From Myxococcales bacterium (lineage in GTDB: Bacteria; Myxococcota_A; Bradymonadia; REDH01): 64,000 nt of DNA. This document shows, piece after piece, positions 34,575 through 42,956 of the stretch. Each line of letters opens with the position of its first letter. The first letter of the stretch is position 1. The notes beneath the pieces were generated by a model that had not been told where the DNA came from, did not search any database, and saw nothing but the letters and a program-made list of their open reading frames with translations. A program made the position numbers and the translations under genes. The stretch spans positions 1 through 64,000 of the forward strand of contig JACKDJ010000013.1 of NCBI GenBank assembly GCA_020633625.1. The letters run 5' to 3'.

Positions 34575-34603
34575 CCGCGCGACCTCGCCACGGCGCCCCC
34601 GCG

Positions 34604-36403
34604 ATGACCCAAGAACTCGTTCGCAACTTCTCGATCATCGCGCACATCGACCACGGGAAGTCGACGCTCGCCGACCGGCTCCTCGAGCTGACGAACTCGC
34701 TGAGCGAGCGCGAGCGTCGAGACCAGTTCCTCGACAACATGGAGCTGGAGCGGGAGCGGGGCATCACCATCAAGGCGCAGGCGGTGCGGCTACGATACCC
34801 CGCCCGCGACGGGCGGACGTACACGATGAACCTCATCGACACGCCCGGCCACGTCGACTTCAACTACGAGGTCAGCCGCAGTCTCGCTGCGTGCGAAGGC
34901 GCGCTGCTCGTCGTCGACGCGACCCAGGGCGTGGAGGCCCAGACCGTCGCGAACGTCTACCTCGCGATCGAGAACGACCTCGAGATCATCCCCGTCATCA
35001 ACAAGATCGACCTCCCCAGCGCAGACGTCGACCGCGCGCGGGAAGAGGTCGAGGACGTGATCGGGATCGACGCGACCGACGCGGTCGCGTGCTCCGGAAA
35101 GACCGGCGTTGGCGTCCTCGACGTGCTCGAGGCCATCGCGATGCGCGTGCCGCCGCCGACCGGCGACCCGAACGCACCGCTGCAGGCGCTGATCTTCGAT
35201 TCCTGGTTCGACGCGTACCGCGGAGTCACGACGATGGTCCGGGTCGTCCACGGTCGGGTCCGGAAGGGCGACCTGATTCGCCTGATGGCGACGCGCGCGG
35301 AGGCGGAGGTCCAGCAGGTGGGTGTCTTCGCGCCGTTCTCCACCCCCGTCGACGAGCTCGCGGCCGGAGACGTCGGGTTCGTCGTCTCGGGGATCAAAGA
35401 GGTCCGGCACACCAAGATTGGCGACACGATCACGCACGCACATCGCCCCGCGCCCGAGCGTCTGGCCGGCTTTCAGGACGTGAAGCCGAACGTCTTCTGC
35501 GGCATCTTCCCGATCGACTCGAAGGACTACGACGAGCTGCGCGACGCGCTCGAGAAGCTCCAGCTCAACGACGCTGCGTTGAGCTGGGAGCCGGAGACGT
35601 CGCAGGCGCTCGGCTTCGGGTTTCGGTGCGGCTTCCTCGGTCTGTTGCACATGGAGATCGTGCAAGAGCGGCTCGAGCGTGAGTACGATCTGGACCTCAT
35701 CTCGACAGCCCCGACGGTCGTCTACAGGGTAGAGACGAACGCGGGCGAGGAGCTGATGGTCGAGAACCCGAGTCGGTTGCCCGACCCAGTCGACATCGCG
35801 TCGTTCGACGAGCCTTGGATCCGCGCACAGATCCACGTGAGCCCGGAGTTCGTCGGCGCGGTCATCGCGCTCTGCGAGGAGCGCCGAGGTCGCCAGACAG
35901 ACATCGGCTACCTCGGCACGCGCCGGATGCAGCTCCGATACGAGCTCCCGCTCGCGGAGATCGTGTTCGACTTCTTCGACCGGCTGAAGTCGGTCAGCAA
36001 GGGCTACGCGTCGTTCGACTACGAGATGCTCGGCTATCGTCCCGGCACGCTGGTTCGGCTCGACGTCCTCGTGAACGGCGAGCCGGTCGACGCGCTCTCG
36101 ATCATCACGCACCGCGACACTGCGTACCACCGCGGGCGGGCGCTGTGCGCGAAGCTCAAGGAGCTGATCCCGCGGCAGCAGTTCGAGGTCCCCATCCAGG
36201 CCGCGATCGGGACAAAGGTGATCGCCCGCGAGACGATCCGCGGCGTCCGAAAGAACGTCCTCGCCAAGTGCTACGGCGGCGACATCACTCGAAAGCGGAA
36301 GCTCCTCGAGAAGCAGAAGGAGGGGAAGAAGCGGATGAAGCAGATCGGGAGCGTCGAGATCCCGCAAGAGGCGTTCCTCGCCGTGCTCAAGGTCAACGAT
36401 TGA
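34604..36403 (+). CDS. lepA: elongation factor 4
   Basis: LepA is a ribosome-bound translational GTPase that back-translocates or remodels stalled ribosomes. The 599-aa protein has the G1 loop AHIDHGKST at 13-21, ERGITIKAQ (switch I), DTPGHVDF (G3), NKIDLPSAD (G4), the beta-barrel domain, and the family-specific C-terminal domain with IGTKVIARETIRGVRKNVLAKCYGGDITRKRKLLEKQKEGKKRM. The length and motifs are normal. As in E. coli, lepB follows directly, here with a TTGA overlap. Confidence 0.98.
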   Translation: MTQELVRNFSIIAHIDHGKSTLADRLLELTNSLSERERRDQFLDNMELERERGITIKAQAVRLRYPARDGRTYTMNLIDTPGHVDFNYEVSRSLAACEGALLVVDATQGVEAQTVANVYLAIENDLEIIPVINKIDLPSADVDRAREEVEDVIGIDATDAVACSGKTGVGVLDVLEAIAMRVPPPTGDPNAPLQALIFDSWFDAYRGVTTMVRVVHGRVRKGDLIRLMATRAEAEVQQVGVFAPFSTPVDELAAGDVGFVVSGIKEVRHTKIGDTITHAHRPAPERLAGFQDVKPNVFCGIFPIDSKDYDELRDALEKLQLNDAALSWEPETSQALGFGFRCGFLGLLHMEIVQERLEREYDLDLISTAPTVVYRVETNAGEELMVENPSRLPDPVDIASFDEPWIRAQIHVSPEFVGAVIALCEERRGRQTDIGYLGTRRMQLRYELPLAEIVFDFFDRLKSVSKGYASFDYEMLGYRPGTLVRLDVLVNGEPVDALSIITHRDTAYHRGRALCAKLKELIPRQQFEVPIQAAIGTKVIARETIRGVRKNVLAKCYGGDITRKRKLLEKQKEGKKRMKQIGSVEIPQEAFLAVLKVND

Positions 36404-37557
36404 GTGCGCTGAGCGAAGCGCGGGACCTCCTCAAGGAGTCACGGCAGCTGCTCGCGAAGGGGAAGCCCGCCGACGCTGCGCGCGCCGAGATCGACGCTGC
36501 CGTCGCCCGGCTCGAGGCGGCGATCGCTGCTGGCGAGCGGCCCGAGGTCGACGACGCGTCCAAGGCGTTGGACGCGGTGCTGACGACGCACCTCGGAACC
36601 CTTCGGAAGTCGCGTATCCGCGAGTACGCGGAGTCCATCGGCGTGGCGGTGCTCTTCGCGCTGACGCTCCGCGGCTTCCTGTTCGAGCCGTTTCAAATCC
36701 CGTCCGGGTCGATGGAGCCGACGCTGCTCGTTGGCGATCACCTGTTTGTAGCGAAGGCAGCGTACGGCGTGCGGCTGCCGTTCACGACTCGCTACCTGTA
36801 CCGCTGGTCCGACGTGTCGCGGGGGGACATCATCGTGTTCCTGTTCCCTGTCGACGAGGTCGGCACGCAGCTCAGCATCACGGAAGCGAGCCGTCGCATC
36901 GAGACGTACCGCGCGCGAAACGGTGGCTACCCTGCGACTCTGGATGCCGCGGGCGTCCCGTCTGGGGCGCGCGTCGACGCCTGGGGCCGCCCGTTCGACT
37001 ACGCCCTTCAGGGCGAGGGCTATCGGTACCGCTCGGCGGGCGCCGACGGGGACCCCGGAACGGCGGATGACATCGACGCAACGAACGCGGCATTCCGCGG
37101 GGGGATCGGGTGCCTCGCGACGGGCTGGGAAGACCCGAAGGACTACATCAAGCGCGTGGTCGGGCTTCCCGGCGACCGCATCGAGCTCCGGGACGACGTG
37201 CTCTACGTCAACGGCGCAGCGATCCCACGCGACGACGTGCACGTCATCGCCTCGGGGGTCAGCGGTAGACCGACCGTCCAGGCGTCGGAGCACATGGAAG
37301 GCGGGCCAGACTACACGACGTGGTCTCTCGGCATGTCGCCGGACTTCGACGAGATCACGGTCCGAGAGGGCCACGTCTTCGTGATGGGCGACAGCCGCGA
37401 CAACAGCTCGGACGGACGGTGCTGGGGGCAGGTGCCCGTCGACAACATCAAGGGACGCGCGATGTTCATGTTCTACAGCCGGGACCGGCGGCCAGTCGGC
37501 GCTGGCGAGGGGGCAGGGCAGGTGCGCTGGTCACGCTTCTTCGAAACGGTGCGGTGA
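36400..37557 (+). CDS. lepB: signal peptidase I with an inserted T2SSG-like segment
   Basis: LepB cleaves signal peptides of exported proteins at the outer face of the cytoplasmic membrane. The start is TTG 36400 overlapping the lepA stop (TTGA); 385 aa. Residues 1-70 form a helical cytosolic region, and one membrane segment spans about 80-97. Catalytic motifs are present: IPSGSMEPT with nucleophile Ser104, RGDIIVF, YIKRVVGLPGD with general base Lys251, and GDSRDNSSDGR at 330-340. Ser and Lys are about 147 residues apart, against 55 in E. coli LepB. The extra part (about 152-245) reads like the C-terminal domain of GspG pseudopilins: TYRARNGGYPATLD, DAWGRPFDY, SAGADGDPGTADDI. The enzyme should be active. 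Confidence 0.93.
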   Translation: MSALSEARDLLKESRQLLAKGKPADAARAEIDAAVARLEAAIAAGERPEVDDASKALDAVLTTHLGTLRKSRIREYAESIGVAVLFALTLRGFLFEPFQIPSGSMEPTLLVGDHLFVAKAAYGVRLPFTTRYLYRWSDVSRGDIIVFLFPVDEVGTQLSITEASRRIETYRARNGGYPATLDAAGVPSGARVDAWGRPFDYALQGEGYRYRSAGADGDPGTADDIDATNAAFRGGIGCLATGWEDPKDYIKRVVGLPGDRIELRDDVLYVNGAAIPRDDVHVIASGVSGRPTVQASEHMEGGPDYTTWSLGMSPDFDEITVREGHVFVMGDSRDNSSDGRCWGQVPVDNIKGRAMFMFYSRDRRPVGAGEGAGQVRWSRFFETVR

Positions 37558-37561
37558 AGCC

Positions 37562-38725
37562 ATGGTTCGGACGCCCTGCATGCTCGTCCTCGCGGACGGT
37601 TCCTGGTTCTCCGGCGACGCGTTCGGCGCGGCGCGCGAGGCCGTCGGCGAGGTGGTCTTCAACACGTCGATGTCGGGCTACCAGGAGATCCTGACCGATC
37701 CGTCCTACCGCGGGCAGATCGTGACGATGACGTCGCCTCACATCGGGAACTACGGTGTGAACGAGCTCGACGTCGAGTCCGACGGGGTCCAGGTGGCAGC
37801 GCTCGTCGTGCGTGAGGTGTCGCGAGCGCGGTCGAACTACCGCTCGACGGCGACGCTCCCCGAGTACCTCGCGGCCGCCGGGGTCCCCGCGATCACCGGC
37901 ATCGACACGCGCGCGCTCACGCGCCGCATCCGCGACGAGGGGACGATCATGGGGGTCGTCGCCGTGGGCGCGACGCCGGCCGACGCCGAGCGCCTCGCCG
38001 CGCAGGTGCGCTCCGCTCCGGCCTATGAGTCATACGACTATGTGGCCGGGTGCAGCGTCCGCGCGCCGATGATCGTGCGACTGCGCGAGACGGGCGACGT
38101 CTACTGTCCGACCGTCGCCTCGATGGTGCCGGCGAGCGAGGGCTGGACGGCGGCCGAGGCATCCGCGCCGCTGGTCGTCGTCGTCGACTTCGGCGTAAAG
38201 CGTAGCATTCTGCGGATGCTCGCCGCACAGGGGCTCCGCGTGCTCGTCGTCCCGCACGACACGCCTGCGGCCGAGGTCCTGCAGCGCGAGCCCGCGGGGG
38301 TGTTGCTCTCCAACGGCCCCGGCGACCCGGGACGCATGGACACTGCCGTCGCGACGGTGCAGGGGTTGCTCGGCGCCACGCCGTTGTTCGGGATCTGCCT
38401 CGGCCACCAGCTCCTCGGCCGCGCGCTCGGTGGCGAGACGTTCAAGCTCAAGTTCGGCCACCGGGGCCCGAACCAGCCCGTCAAGGACGCGGCGACCGGT
38501 CGCGTGGAGATCACGTCGCAGAACCACGGCTTCGCGGTTCGGCTTGACGGGTCCGCGAGCGACATCCAGGTTAGCTACTCGAACCTGAACGATGGCACCG
38601 TCGAGGGGCTATCGGTGCCGCGTCTTCGCGCCTTTAGCGTCCAGCATCATCCGGAAGCTGGCCCGGGCCCCCACGACGCGTCGATCATGTTCGAGCGGTT
38701 CCGGGCGGTGGTGTCGGCGACGTAA
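37562..38725 (+). CDS. carA: carbamoyl-phosphate synthase small subunit
   Basis: CarA hydrolyses glutamine and passes ammonia to CarB for carbamoyl phosphate, used in pyrimidine and arginine synthesis. The 387-aa protein has the N-terminal CPSase domain (FNTSMSGYQEILTDPSY, SPHIGNYGVN) and a class I amidotransferase domain with LSNGPGDPG and FGICLGHQLLGRALGG (Cys279). HHPEAGPGPHD carries the catalytic His and Glu. It starts five bases after the lepB stop and lies in the same transcription unit. The large subunit gene carB is not in the window; argD, also in arginine synthesis, is 15 kb downstream. Confidence 0.96.
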   Translation: MVRTPCMLVLADGSWFSGDAFGAAREAVGEVVFNTSMSGYQEILTDPSYRGQIVTMTSPHIGNYGVNELDVESDGVQVAALVVREVSRARSNYRSTATLPEYLAAAGVPAITGIDTRALTRRIRDEGTIMGVVAVGATPADAERLAAQVRSAPAYESYDYVAGCSVRAPMIVRLRETGDVYCPTVASMVPASEGWTAAEASAPLVVVVDFGVKRSILRMLAAQGLRVLVVPHDTPAAEVLQREPAGVLLSNGPGDPGRMDTAVATVQGLLGATPLFGICLGHQLLGRALGGETFKLKFGHRGPNQPVKDAATGRVEITSQNHGFAVRLDGSASDIQVSYSNLNDGTVEGLSVPRLRAFSVQHHPEAGPGPHDASIMFERFRAVVSAT

Positions 38726-38727
38726 GA

Positions 38728-40206
38728 ATGGGCGAGACGGCAGGTAGCGGCGGGCGGTTGCGACGGTGGCTTCCCGCGCTGGTGCTCTTCGCCGTGTTCT
38801 GCGCGGCGGCGATCGTGTTCCCGGACCTCGTCCTGCTGTTCTTCGTCGCGGTGCTCGTCGTCTACCTGATCGAGCCGGTCGTCGCGTCGATCGCGTCGCG
38901 CCGCGTGGCCAGGCGCCCGGTCCCGCGTTGGGCTGCCGTGGTCGCCGTCTACTCGGTTGTGACGGGCGCAACCGTCGCCTTCGCCGCGGTCGTTCTCCCA
39001 CAGCTCACGCGAGAGGCAGCGGGCCTCGCAGACGAGGTGCCCCGGCTCGTGCGGCACGTCCGCACCACGGCGCTCCCGCAAGTCTCTGATCGTCTGGAGG
39101 CACTGCAGCGGTCGTTGGTGACGGGGTCCTCCGTCGAGCTGGCCGTCGACACGAGCGAGCAGTCTCTGCACGACGCGGTGGTGTCGGCTCGGGCGCACGC
39201 CCTGTTCGTCTCGGCGCTGACCCCCGAGGAACGCGAGCTCTTGTCATCGGGAGCGCTTGCCGTCACGGGGCACGACAGCGACGGGACAGTGCTGTTCCGG
39301 CTCAGGCCGGGGCCGGACGGGCAAGTGGACGTCCTTGCCGGCGACGGAGCTCTCGCGCTGACGGCCCGGGATGACGGCTCTATCGTGCTGGCTCCGGCGG
39401 GCGCCCACGCAGTCGATATGCCGCGCGCGCCCATCGACCTGGAGCGCGCCCTGAACGACTCGTTCGCCCGCGGCGTCGAGGCATCCGGTGAGCGGGTCGC
39501 AGAGGTCCTGCACTTGAGCCAGGTCCTCGTGACTCGCCTGCTCGGTGCGGTCGTCGCGTTGTTCATCACGTTCATGGTTGCGGCGTTCATCTCGATCGAT
39601 TGGCGGCGGATCGTGGACTTCTGGATCAGCTTGTTCCCAGACGAGGACGAGCCATCCGTGCGGCGCCTGTTGGCGCTGCTCAACCTGGGCCTCGCGGGCG
39701 TCATCCGCGGCCAGCTCGCGATCTGCGTGGTGAACGGGGTTCTGACCGCGATCGGCCTGCTGCTGCTCGACGTGAAGTTCGCGCTCCTGCTCGCCTGCGT
39801 AGCGACCGTGATGAGTCTCGTTCCGATCTTCGGCACCTTCATCTCCAGCGTGCCGATGGTGCTGCTGGCGATGACGGATGGTGTGTCGAAGGCCGCACTC
39901 GTCGTCGCGTGGATCGCGGTGATCCACTTCATCGAGGCGAACATCCTGCATCCGAAGATCGTCGGGACGTCGGCCCGGATCCACCCGGTGGTCATCATCT
40001 TCGCCCTGCTTGCGGGAGAGCATGCAGCCGGGCCGATCGGCGCGCTCGTCGCGGTGCCCACGGCGTCGATCTGCCAGACGCTCTTCATCTTCTTCCGAGA
40101 CGAGTATACGCCGAAGCGCGCGCCGCGCGCCGAGCGCGTGGACGCGGCGGCGCCTGCGCGCGATGATGCCGAGGCCCCTGCGAAGGACCCCACAGAGGAG
40201 CCATGA
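38728..40206 (+). CDS. AI-2E family transporter with a large extracytoplasmic insertion
   Basis: The 492-aa membrane protein has about eight hydrophobic segments: two N-terminal ones (about 12-50), one near 70, then, after a long gap, several from about 260 to 460. The family signature is present in the second half (FPDEDEPSVRRLLALLNLGL, VPIFGTFISSVPMVLLAM, NILHPKIVG). Between about 110 and 245 is a soluble insertion with a beta-rich part (GTVLFRLRPGPDGQVDVLAG), longer than in typical members of about 350 aa. The C-terminus is an acidic Ala/Pro tail. The family exports or imports diverse small molecules, and the substrate is unknown. The next gene overlaps by four bases (ATGA). Confidence 0.88.
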   Translation: MGETAGSGGRLRRWLPALVLFAVFCAAAIVFPDLVLLFFVAVLVVYLIEPVVASIASRRVARRPVPRWAAVVAVYSVVTGATVAFAAVVLPQLTREAAGLADEVPRLVRHVRTTALPQVSDRLEALQRSLVTGSSVELAVDTSEQSLHDAVVSARAHALFVSALTPEERELLSSGALAVTGHDSDGTVLFRLRPGPDGQVDVLAGDGALALTARDDGSIVLAPAGAHAVDMPRAPIDLERALNDSFARGVEASGERVAEVLHLSQVLVTRLLGAVVALFITFMVAAFISIDWRRIVDFWISLFPDEDEPSVRRLLALLNLGLAGVIRGQLAICVVNGVLTAIGLLLLDVKFALLLACVATVMSLVPIFGTFISSVPMVLLAMTDGVSKAALVVAWIAVIHFIEANILHPKIVGTSARIHPVVIIFALLAGEHAAGPIGALVAVPTASICQTLFIFFRDEYTPKRAPRAERVDAAAPARDDAEAPAKDPTEEP

Positions 40207-41447
40207 GAGTCCAAGCCAACGCCGCGACCGACGTCGGTCGCCGTCGCGAGCACAACGAAGACACAATCGTCTCGCGGCCCGACCTCGGGCTCTACATCGT
40301 CTGCGACGGTATGGGGGGCCACGCCGCGGGCGAGGTCGCCTCGCGACTCGCTAGCGAGGCCGTCGTCAGCGTCATCGCCGACGCGATCGAGGATGTTCGC
40401 GCGTGGATGTCCGGCCCGCGCGAGGCGCAGCGCAAGGCGACGCAACTCGTCGAGGCGGCCGTGCACACGGCGAACCGGCGTGTCCGGGATGCGGGCGACG
40501 CGAACCCGGAGCAGCGCGGCATGGGAACGACCCTGACGCTGCTCCTCCATCACGGAGAGCGCGCGATCGTCGCGCAGGTCGGGGATTCACGGCTCTATCT
40601 GCGCCGCGGCGAGTCGGTGCACCAGATCACCAACGACCACACAATCCGAAACGAGATGGCCCGCGCCGGGCGTCCGCACGCCGAGATCGACCCGAAGCAT
40701 CTCGACGCCCTCACGCGGGCCGTCGGAGTGCATCCGGCCGTAGAGGTTGACGTCCTCGAGCTCGACGTGCTCCCGGGAGACATCTTCCTTCTCTGCTCGG
40801 ACGGCCTGCACAGCTACCTCGGCGACTTCGACGTCGCCGGCTTCTTCGCGCACTCCAACCCGAAGAGCGCGGCGACCGACCTCATCGAGCACGCCAACAA
40901 GCGCGGCGGGCACGACAACATCTCTGCCATCACGCTCCACGTGCTCGCAGCCGCCGAGACCGAGACGTCTCTGCGCGTGCGGCTGACGCTCGATACGCTG
41001 AAGGCCATCCCGCTGTTCCACTACCTCAGCTTCGCCGAGATGCTGAAGGTCATCCCGATCTGCCAAGCGAAGTTCGTTTCGCCCGACGACGTCATCGTCG
41101 TCGAGGACGAGCTCAGCACCGACTTCTACATCGTCGCCGAAGGCGCGGTCCGTGTGTCACGTGCAGGTACGGAGATCGCCAGGCTCGGGCCCGGGAAGTA
41201 CTTTGGCGAGATGTCGCTCGTCGACAATCGGCCCCGCAGCGCTACCGTCGTCGCCGCCGAGACGGGGCACCTACTGAAGATCTCCCGAGACGCGTTCTAC
41301 GAGCTGCTCCGGTCCGACTCTGTCCTCGCCGTCAAGCTCCTGTGGAACTTCATCCAGACTCTCTCCGGCCTGGTTCGCGTTCACAACGACGCGCGCAGGG
41401 AAGCGGAGCCGGCGTCGCACCCGTACTCACCGGAAGGCGAGCGATGA
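40203..41447 (+). CDS. PP2C Ser/Thr phosphatase fused to a cyclic-nucleotide-binding domain
   Basis: A 414-aa soluble protein. Residues 1-250 form a PP2C phosphatase: RREHNEDT, VCDGMGGHAAGEVAS, MGTTLTLLL, VGDSRLYL, CSDGL and GGHDNISAI supply the two-metal site. From about 264 to 385 is a Crp-type cNMP-binding domain with GKYFGEMSLVDNRPRSATV, which keeps the Glu and Arg of the phosphate-binding cassette, so nucleotide binding is plausible. No transcription-factor HTH follows. The combination suggests a phosphatase switched by cAMP, cGMP or a related messenger. It is translationally coupled to the transporter before it and the lipoprotein after it. Confidence 0.93.
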   Translation: MRVQANAATDVGRRREHNEDTIVSRPDLGLYIVCDGMGGHAAGEVASRLASEAVVSVIADAIEDVRAWMSGPREAQRKATQLVEAAVHTANRRVRDAGDANPEQRGMGTTLTLLLHHGERAIVAQVGDSRLYLRRGESVHQITNDHTIRNEMARAGRPHAEIDPKHLDALTRAVGVHPAVEVDVLELDVLPGDIFLLCSDGLHSYLGDFDVAGFFAHSNPKSAATDLIEHANKRGGHDNISAITLHVLAAAETETSLRVRLTLDTLKAIPLFHYLSFAEMLKVIPICQAKFVSPDDVIVVEDELSTDFYIVAEGAVRVSRAGTEIARLGPGKYFGEMSLVDNRPRSATVVAAETGHLLKISRDAFYELLRSDSVLAVKLLWNFIQTLSGLVRVHNDARREAEPASHPYSPEGER

Positions 41448-42091
41448 CTCCCTGCACGCTACGGGGGGCCGGCTTTGCCGCCGGCGTGCTCGTCGCGGCG
41501 ACGTCCGCCTCGGGGTGCAATCGTGCCCCGGCTCCGGAGCCTGTCCTCGTCTTCAGTGATGACTTCGCCCGCGACGCCCTGGGCGACGACTGGCAGACCG
41601 CGTCCCCGACGGCGTGGACCGTCACCGACGGACAACTCGCGGGTGAGGGCGCGCAAAACGAAGGCGTCTGGCTCGAGCATCCGCTGCCGGAGCGCGTTCG
41701 CGTCGAGTTCACCGCTACCGCGCTCTCGGCCGACGGCGATCTCAAGTTCGAGATCTTCACCGACGGACACACTCATCAGTCCGGCTACATCGGCATCTTC
41801 GGCGGCTGGCGGAACACGCTCAACGTCGTCGCGCGCCTTGACGAGCACGGGGAAGACCGCCTCGTTGGCGCCGACGGGAAGCACGTCGAGGTCGGACGCG
41901 CATATCGATTCCGCGTCGAACGGACCGACGGTCGCGTTCGGTGGTCGATCGACGGTGAGCCGTTCATGACCTACTCCGACCCGCAGCCGCTTCGAGGCGA
42001 GGCGCACGCGTACTTCGGGTTCAACGACTGGACGGCGCCGGTGCGGTTCGACGACGTCGCGATCTGGGATCTGGCCGGTGCCGGGCGCTGA
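41444..42091 (+). CDS. lipoprotein with a concanavalin-like (LamG/DUF1080-like) domain
   Basis: ATG 41444 overlaps the PP2C-cNMP stop; 215 aa. The signal sequence ends in lipobox ASGC (about residue 24). The mature part is a beta-sandwich pattern: FSDDFARDALGDDWQ, WTVTDGQLAGEGA, LKFEIFTDG, YIGIFGGW, YRFRVERTDGRVRW and IDGEPFM. This matches the 3-keto-disaccharide hydrolase/concanavalin-like fold seen in many lipoproteins that bind or act on sugars. No catalytic residues can be named. Its end overlaps the start of the Nit hydrolase by 14 bp. Confidence 0.78.
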   Translation: MTPCTLRGAGFAAGVLVAATSASGCNRAPAPEPVLVFSDDFARDALGDDWQTASPTAWTVTDGQLAGEGAQNEGVWLEHPLPERVRVEFTATALSADGDLKFEIFTDGHTHQSGYIGIFGGWRNTLNVVARLDEHGEDRLVGADGKHVEVGRAYRFRVERTDGRVRWSIDGEPFMTYSDPQPLRGEAHAYFGFNDWTAPVRFDDVAIWDLAGAGR

Positions 42092-42896
42092 CCTACAGGT
42101 CGGCGTCGCCCAGCTCCGATCGGGCGTCGATGTCCTCACCAACCTCGACACGATCGAGCGGCTTGTCGCCGCGGCGGCGGGGGCAGGGTGCCGCCTGGTC
42201 GCCTTCCCCGAGAACGCGACTCAGCTCGCCCCCGAAGCGATCCGCCTGAGGGACGCGGAGCCGCTCGACGGCGGGCAGATGGCGCGCGTCTGCGCGGTCG
42301 CGCGAGCGCACAATGTCTGGGTGCTGCTCGGCAGCTTCGCCGAGCAGGGACCCGACGCCACGCACACGTACAACACGTCGGTGCTGGTCGGTCCCACCGG
42401 CGACATCGCCGCGGTCTACCGCAAGATCCATCTCTTCGACGTCGACGTCGCGCCGGATACGTCGATGCGTGAGAGTGCATCGGTGGCCGCGGGGCCGCCG
42501 GAGGTGGTGCTCGCGACCGTCGACGGATGGCGGGTGGGTCTCTCGATCTGCTACGACCTCAGGTTCCCGGAGCTATACCGGGCACTCTCGGCGGCGGGCG
42601 CCGAGGTGCTCTTCGTTCCGGCGGCGTTCACGTTCCGCACGGGGGCCGCGCACTGGCACCCGCTGCTGCGCGCCCGCGCAATCGAGAACCAGTGCTATGT
42701 CGTCGCGCCCGCGCAGGTCGGAGCCCACTACGGCAATCGAGAGAGCTTTGGACACGCGCTGATCGTGTCTCCGTGGGGCGACATCGTCGCGGAGGTCGAC
42801 GGGGGCGGCGAGACGTGGGCGCAGGCGAAGCTATCGCGTCGGCGCGTCGACGAGGTCCGTGCCGCGATCCCGGCCCTCCGGCACCGTCGGATGTAG
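42078..42896 (+). CDS. Nit-type carbon-nitrogen hydrolase
   Basis: The 272-aa protein from GTG 42078 has the nitrilase-superfamily triad: Glu45 in FPEN, Lys116 in YRKIHLFD and Cys158 in SICYDLRFPE. It most resembles the Nit1/Nit2 branch (deaminated glutathione or omega-amidase), a metabolite-repair enzyme, because of the LFD and DLRFPELYR segments. Its start lies inside the end of the lipoprotein gene, making it the last gene of the lepA run. A 21-bp direct repeat covers its stop codon. The substrate is not proven by sequence. Confidence 0.92.
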   Translation: MPGADLQVGVAQLRSGVDVLTNLDTIERLVAAAAGAGCRLVAFPENATQLAPEAIRLRDAEPLDGGQMARVCAVARAHNVWVLLGSFAEQGPDATHTYNTSVLVGPTGDIAAVYRKIHLFDVDVAPDTSMRESASVAAGPPEVVLATVDGWRVGLSICYDLRFPELYRALSAAGAEVLFVPAAFTFRTGAAHWHPLLRARAIENQCYVVAPAQVGAHYGNRESFGHALIVSPWGDIVAEVDGGGETWAQAKLSRRRVDEVRAAIPALRHRRM

Positions 42897-42923
42897 CAGC
42901 GCCACCGTCGGCTGTAGCAGCGC
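42882..42923 (+). repeat. 21-bp direct repeat, two copies
   Basis: Units at 42882-42902 and 42903-42923 are nearly identical tandem copies (CACCGTCGG, A or C, TGTAGCAGCGC). The first includes the TAG of the Nit gene. It looks like a slippage duplication that placed a second TAG after the stop. Confidence 0.75.
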
Positions 42924-42956
42924 CGCGCCGAATGCACGGCCATCGCTAGCGTCGCG

